Positions 8,212-16,333 of a stretch of DNA of 64,000 nucleotides are shown one piece after another. Position 1 is the stretch's first letter. Each line of letters starts with the position of its first letter. Under the pieces are notes generated by a model. That model made no database searches and was not told the origin of the DNA. It saw only the letters and a program-made list of their open reading frames with translations. The stretch comes from UBA12018 sp051656605 (GTDB lineage: Bacteria; Bacteroidota; Bacteroidia; Bacteroidales; CAMTPD01), in NCBI GenBank assembly GCA_051656605.1, contig JBOGCF010000008.1, positions 1 through 64,000 of the forward strand, read 5' to 3'. A program made the translations under genes and the position numbers.

Positions 8212-8948
8212 TCTTTCTGGATAAAGTTATACAAATAATCTAACCCCTCATACAGATAAATCAGAGGTAAAATTTCTTGGGCGCAAAGGTACAAAATCAA
8301 ATAAAACAATTTATCTCTTTTACTGTAAAATATGCGGACAGACTTATTAATTATCACTAATCGAGAGAAAATTAGTATAATTAAAAGCAATATGTTTACA
8401 TATCGTGAATAGTTTGGACTGAAATACAAGCACAAAACAGGAATATATAATAAAATGCCAATCGAGCCTATTACAGCTTGATAGTTTGTATTCCAAAGTT
8501 TGAGATAACTCTTATCATAGAAAATATAGCAATAAAGCATATATAATAATTGCTTCATTCCGAAATACAATAATAAAGCTACAAAGATAAGCGGCAAGAA
8601 GATCAGTGGCTTCAAATAAAAAAACTCAGGAATGTCAAAAATAGTCCCTGAAACTTTATAGATGGCAAGAGTTGAAAGGATTAATGTCTGCGTCATAATG
8701 AAACCACGAAAGAAAGATTCATTCCCGGCAGTAACCAAAAACAAACTTTGACGCTTCTTTATCTGAAAAAAATCTTGCAACATCTTATAAAACAACTTCA
8801 CGCTGTTTCGATATACAATCGAAAAAACAACAAACAGAAGTATCAGTATGGTTAATACGATATCTTCTGTTTGCTGTTCTGCCACCAAATATGTAGACGA
8901 CTCCGTATACGGAGACATTAGTATATTCAATATAGAGGTTAAGATCAT
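8196..8948 (-). CDS. DUF4271 integral membrane protein
   Basis: A 250-residue multi-spanning inner-membrane protein, recognised as the Bacteroidetes DUF4271 family from sequence and from its linkage to hemD. After a polar N-terminus there are hydrophobic segments near 31-46, 82-100, 110-130, 152-175 and 182-200, ending with a short aromatic tail. Function is unknown. The end overlaps hemD by 16 bases, so a link to heme synthesis or to envelope redox proteins is possible but is only inference. Confidence 0.82.
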   Translation of the reverse strand: MILTSILNILMSPYTESSTYLVAEQQTEDIVLTILILLFVVFSIVYRNSVKLFYKMLQDFFQIKKRQSLFLVTAGNESFFRGFIMTQTLILSTLAIYKVSGTIFDIPEFFYLKPLIFLPLIFVALLLYFGMKQLLYMLYCYIFYDKSYLKLWNTNYQAVIGSIGILLYIPVLCLYFSPNYSRYVNILLLIILIFSRLVIINKSVRIFYSKRDKLFYLILYLCAQEILPLIYLYEGLDYLYNFIQKDWLWL

Positions 8949-8976
8949 AAATTTACCTTTGCTTCATTCAGAAAAA

Positions 8977-8984
8977 CAAAGGTA
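8977..8984 (-). promoter_or_regulatory. -7 box upstream of the DUF4271-hemD pair
   Basis: TACCTTTG on the minus strand, 28 bases upstream of the DUF4271 ATG. No clear -33 element at the normal distance. Confidence 0.5.
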
Positions 8985-9009
8985 AGAAAACAGACTCTCT
9001 CTGAAAATA

Positions 9010-10368
9010 TTAATACAAAGATTCACGAATAATTTCAGACACAGTAGGATGAGGGAAAACCATCTCACGTAAATCACCCATCTTCATATTCTTTTCAATA
9101 GCCATCCCTGCAATCACAATCAGCTCCGATGCAGGATTGCCCAAAATATGAAAACCTAAAATTTCTTGCTCATTATTATAAAGGATCTTGCAAACCCCAT
9201 TGACCATTTCATTTTCTGCAACAAAACGCCCCGAGAAAGACATGGAAATGTTTTTCGCTTCATAGGCAACACCTTCCGTCTTCAATTGCTCTTCAGTTTT
9301 TCCTACCCCTGCAAACTCCGGATTCGTGTACACAATACCAGGAATTGCCTTATAACTAATCGCTGTGTCGTATCCAAGAATCGTATTGATCGCAACTTCG
9401 GCTTCACGCACAGCCGTATGTGCTAACATAGAAAACCCTGTAATATCTCCACACGCATAGATATTCGGAATAGAAGTCTGCATGTGTTCATTTACCAACA
9501 AACCATTTCGAAAGCGAGCTAAATTAAGATTCTCAAGGCCACAACCGCTAAGAGTAGGACGACGCCCCACGCTCATCAGAATCTTTGACGCATACAATTC
9601 TGATTTTTCGCCGTTTTCATGTTCAAGAAACAACTTACCATCTTGGATTTCCATTACTTTAGTTGATAGATGAAACTTGATTCCTCGCTTTGTAAAATCA
9701 GCACGTAATAGCTCCGATAAAGCATGATCCATATTACCAAGTATCTCAGGAGCCATCTCGATTACCGTAACATCCACGTCAAGACTATTAAAGAGCGAGG
9801 CAAACTCCATACCAATTACTCCGCCACCCACAATAGCAATACTTTCGGGAAGTTCTTTAGTCGCTAAAGCCTCTCGGTGAGTCCACACATCAGCATTATT
9901 AATACCAGGAATAGGAGGTATGATCGTTTCAGAACCGGTACACAATAAAACATTTTTGGCAACATAAGAAATATCGTTACACGAAAGAGAAACCAGTGTG
10001 CTTTCGGCTTCGATTCCTGTAATTTCAACATTTCCTTTTACAACCTCTGCTTCGTGATTCGTTAGTTTTGCCCTAATTCCTGCCACAAGTTTCTTTATTG
10101 TTTTATTCTTTCGGGCATGAATCTTTCCATAATCAAACGATACATCATTTGCATAGACTCCATATTTAGAGGCTCCTTTTGCCTGATCATATACTTTTGC
10201 CGAATAAAGCATTGTCTTGGTTGGTATACAACCTTCGTTCAAACAAACCCCTCCTAAATCGGCTTTCTCAAATAGGATTGTTTTTAAACCCTCGGCAGCA
10301 GCACGCTCTGCTGCCGTATATCCTGCCGGACCACCGCCAATAATGGCTACATCATACAAGTTTTCCAT
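9010..10368 (-). CDS. lpdA: Dihydrolipoyl dehydrogenase
   Basis: Flavoprotein disulfide reductase that reoxidises dihydrolipoamide of 2-oxoacid dehydrogenase or glycine-cleavage complexes with NAD+. The FAD-binding GGGPAGYTAA is at 11-20, the redox pair in GGVCLNEGCIPT (Cys42, Cys47), the NAD-binding GGGVIGMEFASL near 180, and the active-site His-Glu pair is in HPTVSEI near the C-terminus (His440, Glu445). At 452 residues it is complete. It lies 40 bases after the PH-domain gene on the same strand. No E1/E2 subunits are nearby, so its complex cannot be assigned. Confidence 0.95.
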   Translation of the reverse strand: MENLYDVAIIGGGPAGYTAAERAAAEGLKTILFEKADLGGVCLNEGCIPTKTMLYSAKVYDQAKGASKYGVYANDVSFDYGKIHARKNKTIKKLVAGIRAKLTNHEAEVVKGNVEITGIEAESTLVSLSCNDISYVAKNVLLCTGSETIIPPIPGINNADVWTHREALATKELPESIAIVGGGVIGMEFASLFNSLDVDVTVIEMAPEILGNMDHALSELLRADFTKRGIKFHLSTKVMEIQDGKLFLEHENGEKSELYASKILMSVGRRPTLSGCGLENLNLARFRNGLLVNEHMQTSIPNIYACGDITGFSMLAHTAVREAEVAINTILGYDTAISYKAIPGIVYTNPEFAGVGKTEEQLKTEGVAYEAKNISMSFSGRFVAENEMVNGVCKILYNNEQEILGFHILGNPASELIVIAGMAIEKNMKMGDLREMVFPHPTVSEIIRESLY

Positions 10369-10408
10369 ATCTTCATAGTATTATAGTATATAAGGATTTA
10401 TTTTGCGG

Positions 10409-10816
10409 TTATCTCATCTTCACTTCAATATTAGGATTGATCCGTAAAATAAACTTTAGAAATAAGTCTTTATTTTCGGGTGAGATAGCATATACTTTCT
10501 CTCCGGTATGTATATAGATTTTGTCGCTCGAAAGCGCATAAAGCCATTGCTTCTTGCCTTTTACGTCGATCGACGTTATTGAACTGATCGGAATAGATGC
10601 CTCTTTAAATTTCGAGCACTTCAGTACTAAATCATTTGAAGTCGTAATCGTATACGTTGTATTCTGCAATACGTTGGTAAAAAGCAATACCAGAGCGATC
10701 GACAAAAGAATAGGTACAATAAGACCACTCCACATAAAATAGACGCAAAGAGCTGCCGAACACAAAATAATAACGTGAAACCAAAGATCTACTTTCGACC
10801 GAAATATTTTATCCAT
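10409..10816 (-). CDS. Bacterial PH-like domain membrane protein
   Basis: A 135-residue protein with two close hydrophobic segments (about 10-48: LWFHVIILCSAALCVYFMW and IVPILLSIALVLLFTNVL) followed by a beta-rich segment (YTITTSNDLVLKCSKFKEASI then ITSIDVKGKKQWLYALSS) typical of membrane-anchored bacterial PH domains. Its role is unknown. It precedes lpdA by 40 bases on the minus strand and may be cotranscribed with it. Confidence 0.65.
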   Translation of the reverse strand: MDKIFRSKVDLWFHVIILCSAALCVYFMWSGLIVPILLSIALVLLFTNVLQNTTYTITTSNDLVLKCSKFKEASIPISSITSIDVKGKKQWLYALSSDKIYIHTGEKVYAISPENKDLFLKFILRINPNIEVKMR

Positions 10817-10915
10817 TTTTTCTTTCTACTTTTTGCGAAAGATAATAAAAATAAGAGTTCTTCCCATATACTTTTTCGCTTTTCATGATGAAGGCTAAAA
10901 TGCATCATCGCATCC

Positions 10916-11017
10916 GTTAAGCTTAGACAGGTACGTGTCTAAGATGTGTACACGGTCGTGACGCATTCTTGTCATATACCTGTCTAAGTTGTGTACACGG
11001 TCGTGTCTAAGCTTAAC
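10916..11017. repeat. Composite direct/inverted repeat (102 bp)
   Basis: The ends form a perfect 14-bp inverted repeat, GTTAAGCTTAGACA (10916-10929) and its complement (11004-11017). Inside, a 25-base unit starting TGTCTAAG and ending TGTACACGGTCGTG occurs directly at 10936-10960 and 10981-11005 with one mismatch, period 45 bases. Each unit contains a partly symmetric TGTGTACAC core. It looks like a multi-operator site or a mobile palindromic element; neither can be shown here. Confidence 0.75.
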
Positions 11018-11123
11018 TCTCACGACAAATCTATTTAATCATAATATATAGTAAGTTTATTAATCATTTTATTTATAGAACAAAGTAACCGACAAGATGC
11101 GATAGATTCAAAAACTTATTCTA

Positions 11124-11131
11124 TAACTTTG
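11124..11131 (+). promoter_or_regulatory. -7 box of nadB
   Basis: TAACTTTG, 22 bases upstream of the nadB ATG. The -33 region is weak. Confidence 0.5.
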
Positions 11132-11153
11132 CCGCAACATTTACATCTTCACC

Positions 11154-12776
11154 ATGGTACATAAATATGATTTTTTGGTAATTGGCTCGGGCATTGCCGG
11201 AATGAGTTTTGCCTTGAAAGTAGCCCACAAAGGTAAAGTAGCCATTATTTGTAAAACAGCTCTTGAAGATGCTAATACATTTTATGCACAGGGAGGAATA
11301 GCCTCTGTTACTAACCCGATCGATGATTTTGAAAAACATATCCAAGACACACTGATTGCCGGCGACGGACATTGTGATCGCGATGTGGTAGAAAAGGTAG
11401 TAAAAGAAGCACCCTTACAGATCAATGAATTAGTGAATTGGGGCGTAGATTTTGACAAAGACGACAAAGGAAATTTCGACCTGCATAGAGAGGGCGGACA
11501 CTCTGAGTTTCGCATTCTTCACCATAAAGACTCTACGGGTGCAGAAATACAAGAAAGTTTGATCACACGTATAAAGTCACATCCCAATATCGATGTGTAC
11601 GATCATCACTTTGCCATAGAGATCTTGACTCAGCACCACTTGGGCGAAAAAATATCTCGCCATCGTCGCGATACCGAATGCTATGGTGCGTATATTTTTG
11701 ACCACCGCACACGCAATATTGATACGTTTCTTTCCAAAGTAACGCTTATGGCAACCGGAGGAATTGGAAGTATCTATCAAACAACAACCAACCCTCTGAT
11801 CGCAACCGGCGACGGTATCGCAATGGTTTATAGAGCCAAAGGAGAGGTGAAAGACATGGAGTTTGTTCAGTTTCATCCTACCGCATTATTCCACAGCGAA
11901 GAGCGACCTTCATTTCTCATCACCGAAGCCATGCGCGGATATGGCGGTGTACTTCGTACGATCGACGGACAAGAATTCATGCACAAGTACGATAGTCGAG
12001 GATCGCTTGCTCCGCGTGATATCGTAGCCAGGTCTATTGATACGGAAATGAAGACCAGAGGTGACGAGCACGTCTACCTTGACGTTACACATAAAGATGC
12101 CGAAACTACAAAAAAACATTTTCCTAACATCTATCAAAAGTGTTTGAGTCTCGGTATTGATATCACCAAGGAATACATTCCGGTTGCACCGGCTGCTCAC
12201 TATTTATGCGGAGGTATTGCCGTAGATCTTAACAGTGAATCATCCATCAAGCGCTTATACGCAGTTGGAGAATGTGCTTGCACAGGACTGCACGGAGCCA
12301 ACCGTTTGGCTTCAAACTCATTGATCGAAGCAGTTGTGTTTGCTGATGCCGCTTCCAAACATGCTTTATATAGCATGGAAGACTATACTTATAATACGGC
12401 CATTCCTTCTTGGAACGACGAGGGGACTTCACTCACCGAAGAGCTGATCCTTATCACGCAAAGTGCAAAAGAAGTAGGTATGATTATGTCGAGCTACGTA
12501 GGTATTGTAAGAAGCAACCTTCGCCTCAAACGAGCAATGGATAGATTAGAAATCTTATATCGTGAAACGGAGAATCTATTTACACGCTCTGTAGTTTCGA
12601 AAGAAATTTGCGAATTGCGCAATATTATTAATGTCGCATATTTAGTTATTAAACATGCCACGCAACGCAAAGAGAGCAGGGGATTACATTATACGGTAGA
12701 CTATCCACAAAAGAATGAAATAAAGGAAGTACGCTTTACTACAAAGAGGGCATACCTCAAAGAAGTAGAAGAATGA
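11154..12776 (+). CDS. nadB: L-aspartate oxidase
   Basis: FAD enzyme that oxidises L-aspartate to iminoaspartate, the first step of de novo NAD synthesis; iminoaspartate passes to NadA. The N-terminal dinucleotide fold GSGIAGMSFA is at 11-20, with flavin/substrate segments FYAQGGIASV, HREGGHSEFRILH, TEAMRGYGGVLR, APAAHYLCGGIAVD and GLHGANRLASNSL typical of the succinate dehydrogenase/fumarate reductase flavoprotein superfamily. The length (540) fits NadB, and the C-terminal helical domain is present. nadA lies 8 kb downstream on the same strand but not in one operon. Confidence 0.95.
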   Translation: MVHKYDFLVIGSGIAGMSFALKVAHKGKVAIICKTALEDANTFYAQGGIASVTNPIDDFEKHIQDTLIAGDGHCDRDVVEKVVKEAPLQINELVNWGVDFDKDDKGNFDLHREGGHSEFRILHHKDSTGAEIQESLITRIKSHPNIDVYDHHFAIEILTQHHLGEKISRHRRDTECYGAYIFDHRTRNIDTFLSKVTLMATGGIGSIYQTTTNPLIATGDGIAMVYRAKGEVKDMEFVQFHPTALFHSEERPSFLITEAMRGYGGVLRTIDGQEFMHKYDSRGSLAPRDIVARSIDTEMKTRGDEHVYLDVTHKDAETTKKHFPNIYQKCLSLGIDITKEYIPVAPAAHYLCGGIAVDLNSESSIKRLYAVGECACTGLHGANRLASNSLIEAVVFADAASKHALYSMEDYTYNTAIPSWNDEGTSLTEELILITQSAKEVGMIMSSYVGIVRSNLRLKRAMDRLEILYRETENLFTRSVVSKEICELRNIINVAYLVIKHATQRKESRGLHYTVDYPQKNEIKEVRFTTKRAYLKEVEE

Positions 12777-12794
12777 TTCATCTCTTAATTCAAT

Positions 12795-12845
12795 AAAAAC
12801 AACGCTGAATACGAATCGTAAGATTTATAGTTCAGCGTTGTTTGT
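12795..12845 (+). terminator. Terminator of nadB
   Basis: A 12-bp perfect stem (12798-12809 with 12831-12842) carrying a T-rich 3' flank lies 20 bases after the nadB stop. Confidence 0.75.
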
Positions 12846-12850
12846 TTATA

Positions 12851-12885
12851 AAAAAACCGGGACATCACAGTGTGACTCCCGGCTC
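12851..12885 (-). terminator. Terminator of rubrerythrin gene
   Basis: A GC-rich hairpin (CCGGGA at 12857-12862 with TCCCGG at 12877-12882, and inner TCACA/TGTGA arms) followed on the minus strand by a U-run, 24 bases after the rubrerythrin stop. Confidence 0.75.
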
Positions 12886-12908
12886 TAAACTTAACTTCGT
12901 ATTATACA

Positions 12909-13487
12909 TCAATAGTTATGTTTCATAGGTTCGAAGTAGCCTTGTGGGTGAAGACATGCAGGACATGCTCCCGGAGCTTTCTTTCCTTTGTGCACATATC
13001 CGCACTCACGACATTGCCATTCGATTTCCTCTTCTCTTTCAAAGAAGTTCTTATCTTTCAAATGTGAAAGAAGTTCTTTATATCTCTTTTCGTGTTCAAC
13101 TTCTACTTTTGCTACGTTTCTAAAGCAAGCTGCCACAGCTTTGAAACCTTCAGCTTCTGCTACATCTGCAAACGTTGGATAAAGAATAGACCATTCTTCG
13201 TATTCTCCCGCGATTGCTTCTTCAAGGTTCAATTCGGTAATGCTAATAACGCCTGCAGGATATGAAGAGGTTATTTCTACCATACCGCCTTCAAGGAAGC
13301 TAAAGAAACGTTTTGCGTGTTCTTTTTCTTGATTTGCAGTTTCTTCAAAAACGCCTGCAATTTGCTCCAATCCTTCTTTGCGAGCTACAGATGCATAATA
13401 CGTATAACGATTACGTGCTTGTGATTCTCCGGCAAATGCCTTTAATAGGTTTTGTTCTGTTTGTGTTCCTTTAATACTCTTTTCCAT
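12909..13487 (-). CDS. rbr: Rubrerythrin
   Basis: Cytoplasmic peroxide-scavenging protein of anaerobes that reduces hydrogen peroxide with electrons from rubredoxin or NADH systems. The N-terminal ferritin-like four-helix domain carries the diiron ligands (ESQARNRY, ETANQEKEHAKRF, VAEAEGFKAV, KVEVEHEKRY). The C-terminal rubredoxin-like Fe(Cys)4 site has CRECGY (Cys159, Cys162) and CPAC (Cys175, Cys178). 192 residues is full length. It stands alone, convergent with nadB, with its own terminator. Confidence 0.96.
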   Translation of the reverse strand: MEKSIKGTQTEQNLLKAFAGESQARNRYTYYASVARKEGLEQIAGVFEETANQEKEHAKRFFSFLEGGMVEITSSYPAGVISITELNLEEAIAGEYEEWSILYPTFADVAEAEGFKAVAACFRNVAKVEVEHEKRYKELLSHLKDKNFFEREEEIEWQCRECGYVHKGKKAPGACPACLHPQGYFEPMKHNY

Positions 13488-13671
13488 AATATGATTGATT
13501 TATAAGTAAGATCAAATTCGTTAGTTATGCTATTTATAATCTCTATAAATAACAGACCTTAAGAAAGTATTGTTTGTTTGATGAGCCTATTTTATAAGTT
13601 CAAATAGCTTGGTTTAACAGTTTAAATTAAAACACAGTGTGAATTTTAATACTTTACCTCTTTATTATTAA

Positions 13672-13679
13672 TACCTTTG
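13672..13679 (+). promoter_or_regulatory. -7 box of the SulP transporter gene
   Basis: TACCTTTG, 28 bases before the ATG at 13708; no clear -33 TTG. Confidence 0.5.
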
Positions 13680-13707
13680 CACCCTCGTTAAAAAAAAAGG
13701 AAATTAA

Positions 13708-15393
13708 ATGTACAGAAAGTTAGCTTTTCGACCGGTCATTTTCGACACGTTGAAGAATTACTCAAAAGAGAAGTTTATTTCCGACCTCGTGGCCGGTATA
13801 AATGTCGGCATCGTTGCCTTACCATTATCAATAGCCTTTGGTACCGCATCAGGTGTTAGTCCAGAAAAAGGTATAATCACTGCAATCGTAGCCGGGTTTA
13901 TAGGCTCTATGCTCGGAGGATGTTCCATTCAGATCACAGGACCTACAGGTGCTTTAATCGTTACCGTTTTCGGGATTATTGCGCAATTCGGGATGGAAGG
14001 ATTGGCCATTGCAACTTTTATGGGTGGGATCATGCTCATCTTGATGGGATTGTTGCGCATGGGAACCGTGATAAAGTTTATTCCATATCCGATCGTAGTA
14101 GGTTTTACTAGTGGTATTGCCCTTAGTATTTTTACTTCGCAAGTGAAAGACTTTCTCGGACTTACGCTAGATGAGAATCCTGTAGACTTTGTTTCGAAGT
14201 GGATTGCTATATTCCGAAATATAGAAACCATTAATCCGGCACCACTAATCGTTTCCATTATTACAATCTTATTTATTAAGCTTTCGCCAAAGGTATCGAA
14301 GAAAATACCAGGTGCATTGATTGCTATTATTGTAATGAGTGCGGTAGTTTTTGCGCTACGTGAGTATGCCGGATTTAAAGGGATTGAAACCATTGGTGAT
14401 AGATTCGTTATCGATACATCGATTCCAGCGCCACACATGCTTACTCTCAATATGGAAACAATCAATCAACTGTTTCCTACAGCTTTCACCATTGCAATAT
14501 TGGGAGCCATCGTATCGTTGCTTTCTGCAACAGTTGCCGATGGAATGATCGGACAGAAGCATGATGCAAACACCGAGCTAGTAGCACAAGGTGTGGCCAA
14601 CTTGTTTACTCCACTTTTTGGAGGTATTCCTGCAACCGGAGCCGTAGCACGTACCATTACCAATATAAACAACGGTGGTCGCACACCTATTGCAGGTATG
14701 ATTCATGCGGTAGTATTGTTGGTGATACTTGTTGTGCTAGGTTCACTTACAAAATACATTCCAATGGCTTGTCTTGCCGGTATCTTGGTGGTTGTATCTT
14801 ATAATATGAGTGAATGGCGCACGTTCCGTTCTTTGATGAAAAACCCAAAATCGGAAGCTGCAGTATTAATTACTACATTTATTCTTACAGTTGTATTCAG
14901 CCTTACCATTGCTATCGAGGTTGGATTACTATTAGCAATGGTATTATTTTTACGCCGTGTAGCAGAGACAACAAAGATATCTGTGTTTACAGACCAGCTA
15001 TCCTTGTCTGACGAGAGCGAATTGTATGGCGATAACGATACTTTATCTCTTCCAACGGGAGTAGAAGTGTATGAAATCGAAGGCCCATTCTTCTTTGGCG
15101 TTGCTTCTAAGTTTGACGAATATACAAAGGCGGTAGGAGATAAACCTAAAATACGCATCATTCGAATGCGAAGAGTACCTTTTATAGACTCTACGGGTAT
15201 TCGTAATTTAGAGTTGTTTGTTCGTTTGTCGAAAGAAGAAAAGATAGATATTATTCTTTCTGGTGTTAATCCGAAAGTGCGCGATGTTTTGATCCGTTCG
15301 GGCTTTGCTGCAAAACTAGGAGAGGAAAACATTTGTGATAATATCACATTCGCAATCGAGCGTTCGCGCGAAATGTTGAAAACAAAACATTGA
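13708..15393 (+). CDS. SulP-family inorganic anion transporter with STAS domain
   Basis: Inner-membrane anion permease of the SulP/SLC26 type. The membrane domain (about residues 20-420) shows the family signature near the start (LVAGINVGIVALPLSIAFG), repeated hydrophobic helices, and GGIPATGAVARTITNINNGG, which matches the conserved centre of the transporter. The cytoplasmic STAS domain follows (VEVYEIEGPFFFGVASKFDE, then RMRRVPFIDSTGIRNLELF). 561 residues is complete. The substrate (sulfate, bicarbonate or other anion) cannot be decided from the sequence; no sulfur-assimilation or carbonic anhydrase gene is adjacent. Confidence 0.93.
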   Translation: MYRKLAFRPVIFDTLKNYSKEKFISDLVAGINVGIVALPLSIAFGTASGVSPEKGIITAIVAGFIGSMLGGCSIQITGPTGALIVTVFGIIAQFGMEGLAIATFMGGIMLILMGLLRMGTVIKFIPYPIVVGFTSGIALSIFTSQVKDFLGLTLDENPVDFVSKWIAIFRNIETINPAPLIVSIITILFIKLSPKVSKKIPGALIAIIVMSAVVFALREYAGFKGIETIGDRFVIDTSIPAPHMLTLNMETINQLFPTAFTIAILGAIVSLLSATVADGMIGQKHDANTELVAQGVANLFTPLFGGIPATGAVARTITNINNGGRTPIAGMIHAVVLLVILVVLGSLTKYIPMACLAGILVVVSYNMSEWRTFRSLMKNPKSEAAVLITTFILTVVFSLTIAIEVGLLLAMVLFLRRVAETTKISVFTDQLSLSDESELYGDNDTLSLPTGVEVYEIEGPFFFGVASKFDEYTKAVGDKPKIRIIRMRRVPFIDSTGIRNLELFVRLSKEEKIDIILSGVNPKVRDVLIRSGFAAKLGEENICDNITFAIERSREMLKTKH

Positions 15394-15416
15394 TCGTATT
15401 ATTCTCTATATAGTTT

Positions 15417-15467
15417 ATCCTCCTGTCTGACTTCATACATGCATGAATCAAGACAGGAGGATTTTTA
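15417..15467 (+). terminator. Terminator of the SulP gene
   Basis: A 12-bp perfect stem (15417-15428 with 15451-15462), which can extend inward, is followed by a T-run on the plus strand 25 bases after the stop. Confidence 0.85.
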
Positions 15468-16247
15468 TTAATAGGATACCGAAACTTCAAATCCGGCTTC
15501 TTTTACTTTTTCGGCAATACTGTCTAATACTTCTTTCGATGCCTTTTGTAATTCTTTGATTGGCGTTTCCCTGTCTATCGTATATATCATTACCGATTGC
15601 GGTTTGATCTCTTTAAGCGCATTCAACCAAAGCTCTACTTCTTTTGCAGATGTATTGTCTACCGATACACCATTGCAAGTTCCTTTCAGAAACATGGTTT
15701 GAATAATTAATTTACCATCGAAACGTTTCAACAATGGTATCAACTTTTCTACACTAAATGATGGAGAGTTGGGTACATTGATCAAACGCATTTTATCGTC
15801 GAGCATCGAGTCGAGCTTGAGAATGTTGTTATCAACTTTCTTCAAAGCCTCTACTACGCTATCACGATCTATTCGAGTGGCATTGGAAAGTACCGATATT
15901 TTTGCATTTGGAAAATATGCGTTGCGCAGCTGAATCGTATCGTCTATGATTCCGACAAACTCAGGATGAACCGTTGGTTCACCGTTTCCGGCAAACGTTA
16001 TCACATCGGGGGTTATCTTTTCTTCTGTAAGTTGTTCGAGTTTAGCTTTGAGTGCATCATAAACTTGTTGTCGGGTAGGGAGCTTACCTTGTGCTCTTCG
16101 CTCTTCGTTTAGTCCACATTCGCAGTAAATGCAATTGAACGAACATACTTTTCCATTCGTTAATAACAAATTTACGCCAAGAGATACGCCCAAGCGTCTG
16201 CTTATGATAGGTCCGAATACAATTTGATCGAATAAAATAGTACTCAT
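15468..16247 (-). CDS. Radical SAM protein of unknown function
   Basis: A 259-residue radical S-adenosylmethionine enzyme. The [4Fe-4S] cluster motif CSFNCIYC is at 35-42 (Cys35, Cys39, Cys42), with an extra Cys44 directly after. The GGE-like SAM-contact motif is FAGNGEPTVHPEF near 105-117. The overall form resembles the compact COG0731-like radical SAM group, but no accessory domain identifies a substrate. A -7 box lies upstream at 16273-16280. It is a single gene between the SulP transporter and the outer-membrane pair. Confidence 0.85.
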   Translation of the reverse strand: MSTILFDQIVFGPIISRRLGVSLGVNLLLTNGKVCSFNCIYCECGLNEERRAQGKLPTRQQVYDALKAKLEQLTEEKITPDVITFAGNGEPTVHPEFVGIIDDTIQLRNAYFPNAKISVLSNATRIDRDSVVEALKKVDNNILKLDSMLDDKMRLINVPNSPSFSVEKLIPLLKRFDGKLIIQTMFLKGTCNGVSVDNTSAKEVELWLNALKEIKPQSVMIYTIDRETPIKELQKASKEVLDSIAEKVKEAGFEVSVSY

Positions 16248-16272
16248 TATTTCTGTCTTTAAGTTTATAGAT

Positions 16273-16280
16273 CAAATGTA
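16273..16280 (-). promoter_or_regulatory. -7 box of the radical SAM gene
   Basis: TACATTTG on the minus strand, 25 bases upstream of the start at 16247. Confidence 0.45.
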
Positions 16281-16333
16281 ATAACACTTTGTGAAACCCT
16301 ATTTCCTAAATGATGATTAATAATTAGGGCTCG

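Larger units (their letters stand above)
10817..11153. other. Divergent intergenic region with a composite repeat
   Basis: This gap separates the minus-strand PH/lpdA pair from plus-strand nadB, so it must hold promoters in both directions. A nadB -7 box lies at 11124-11131. Positions 10916-11017 form a composite repeat (listed separately). No small gene was supported. Confidence 0.6.

Noticed and set aside
10936..11005. Two direct repeats of 25 bases considered as a CRISPR array
   Set aside because: Only two units, one mismatch, embedded in a larger inverted repeat, and no cas genes in the window.
12864..13642. CACAGTGTGA present at both 12866-12875 and 13633-13642
   Set aside because: The first copy is part of the rubrerythrin terminator hairpin; a shared 10-mer alone is not enough to call a regulatory repeat.
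13929..14465. 178-codon minus-strand frame inside the SulP gene
   Set aside because: Antisense shadow of a clearly coding gene; codon pattern belongs to the plus strand.
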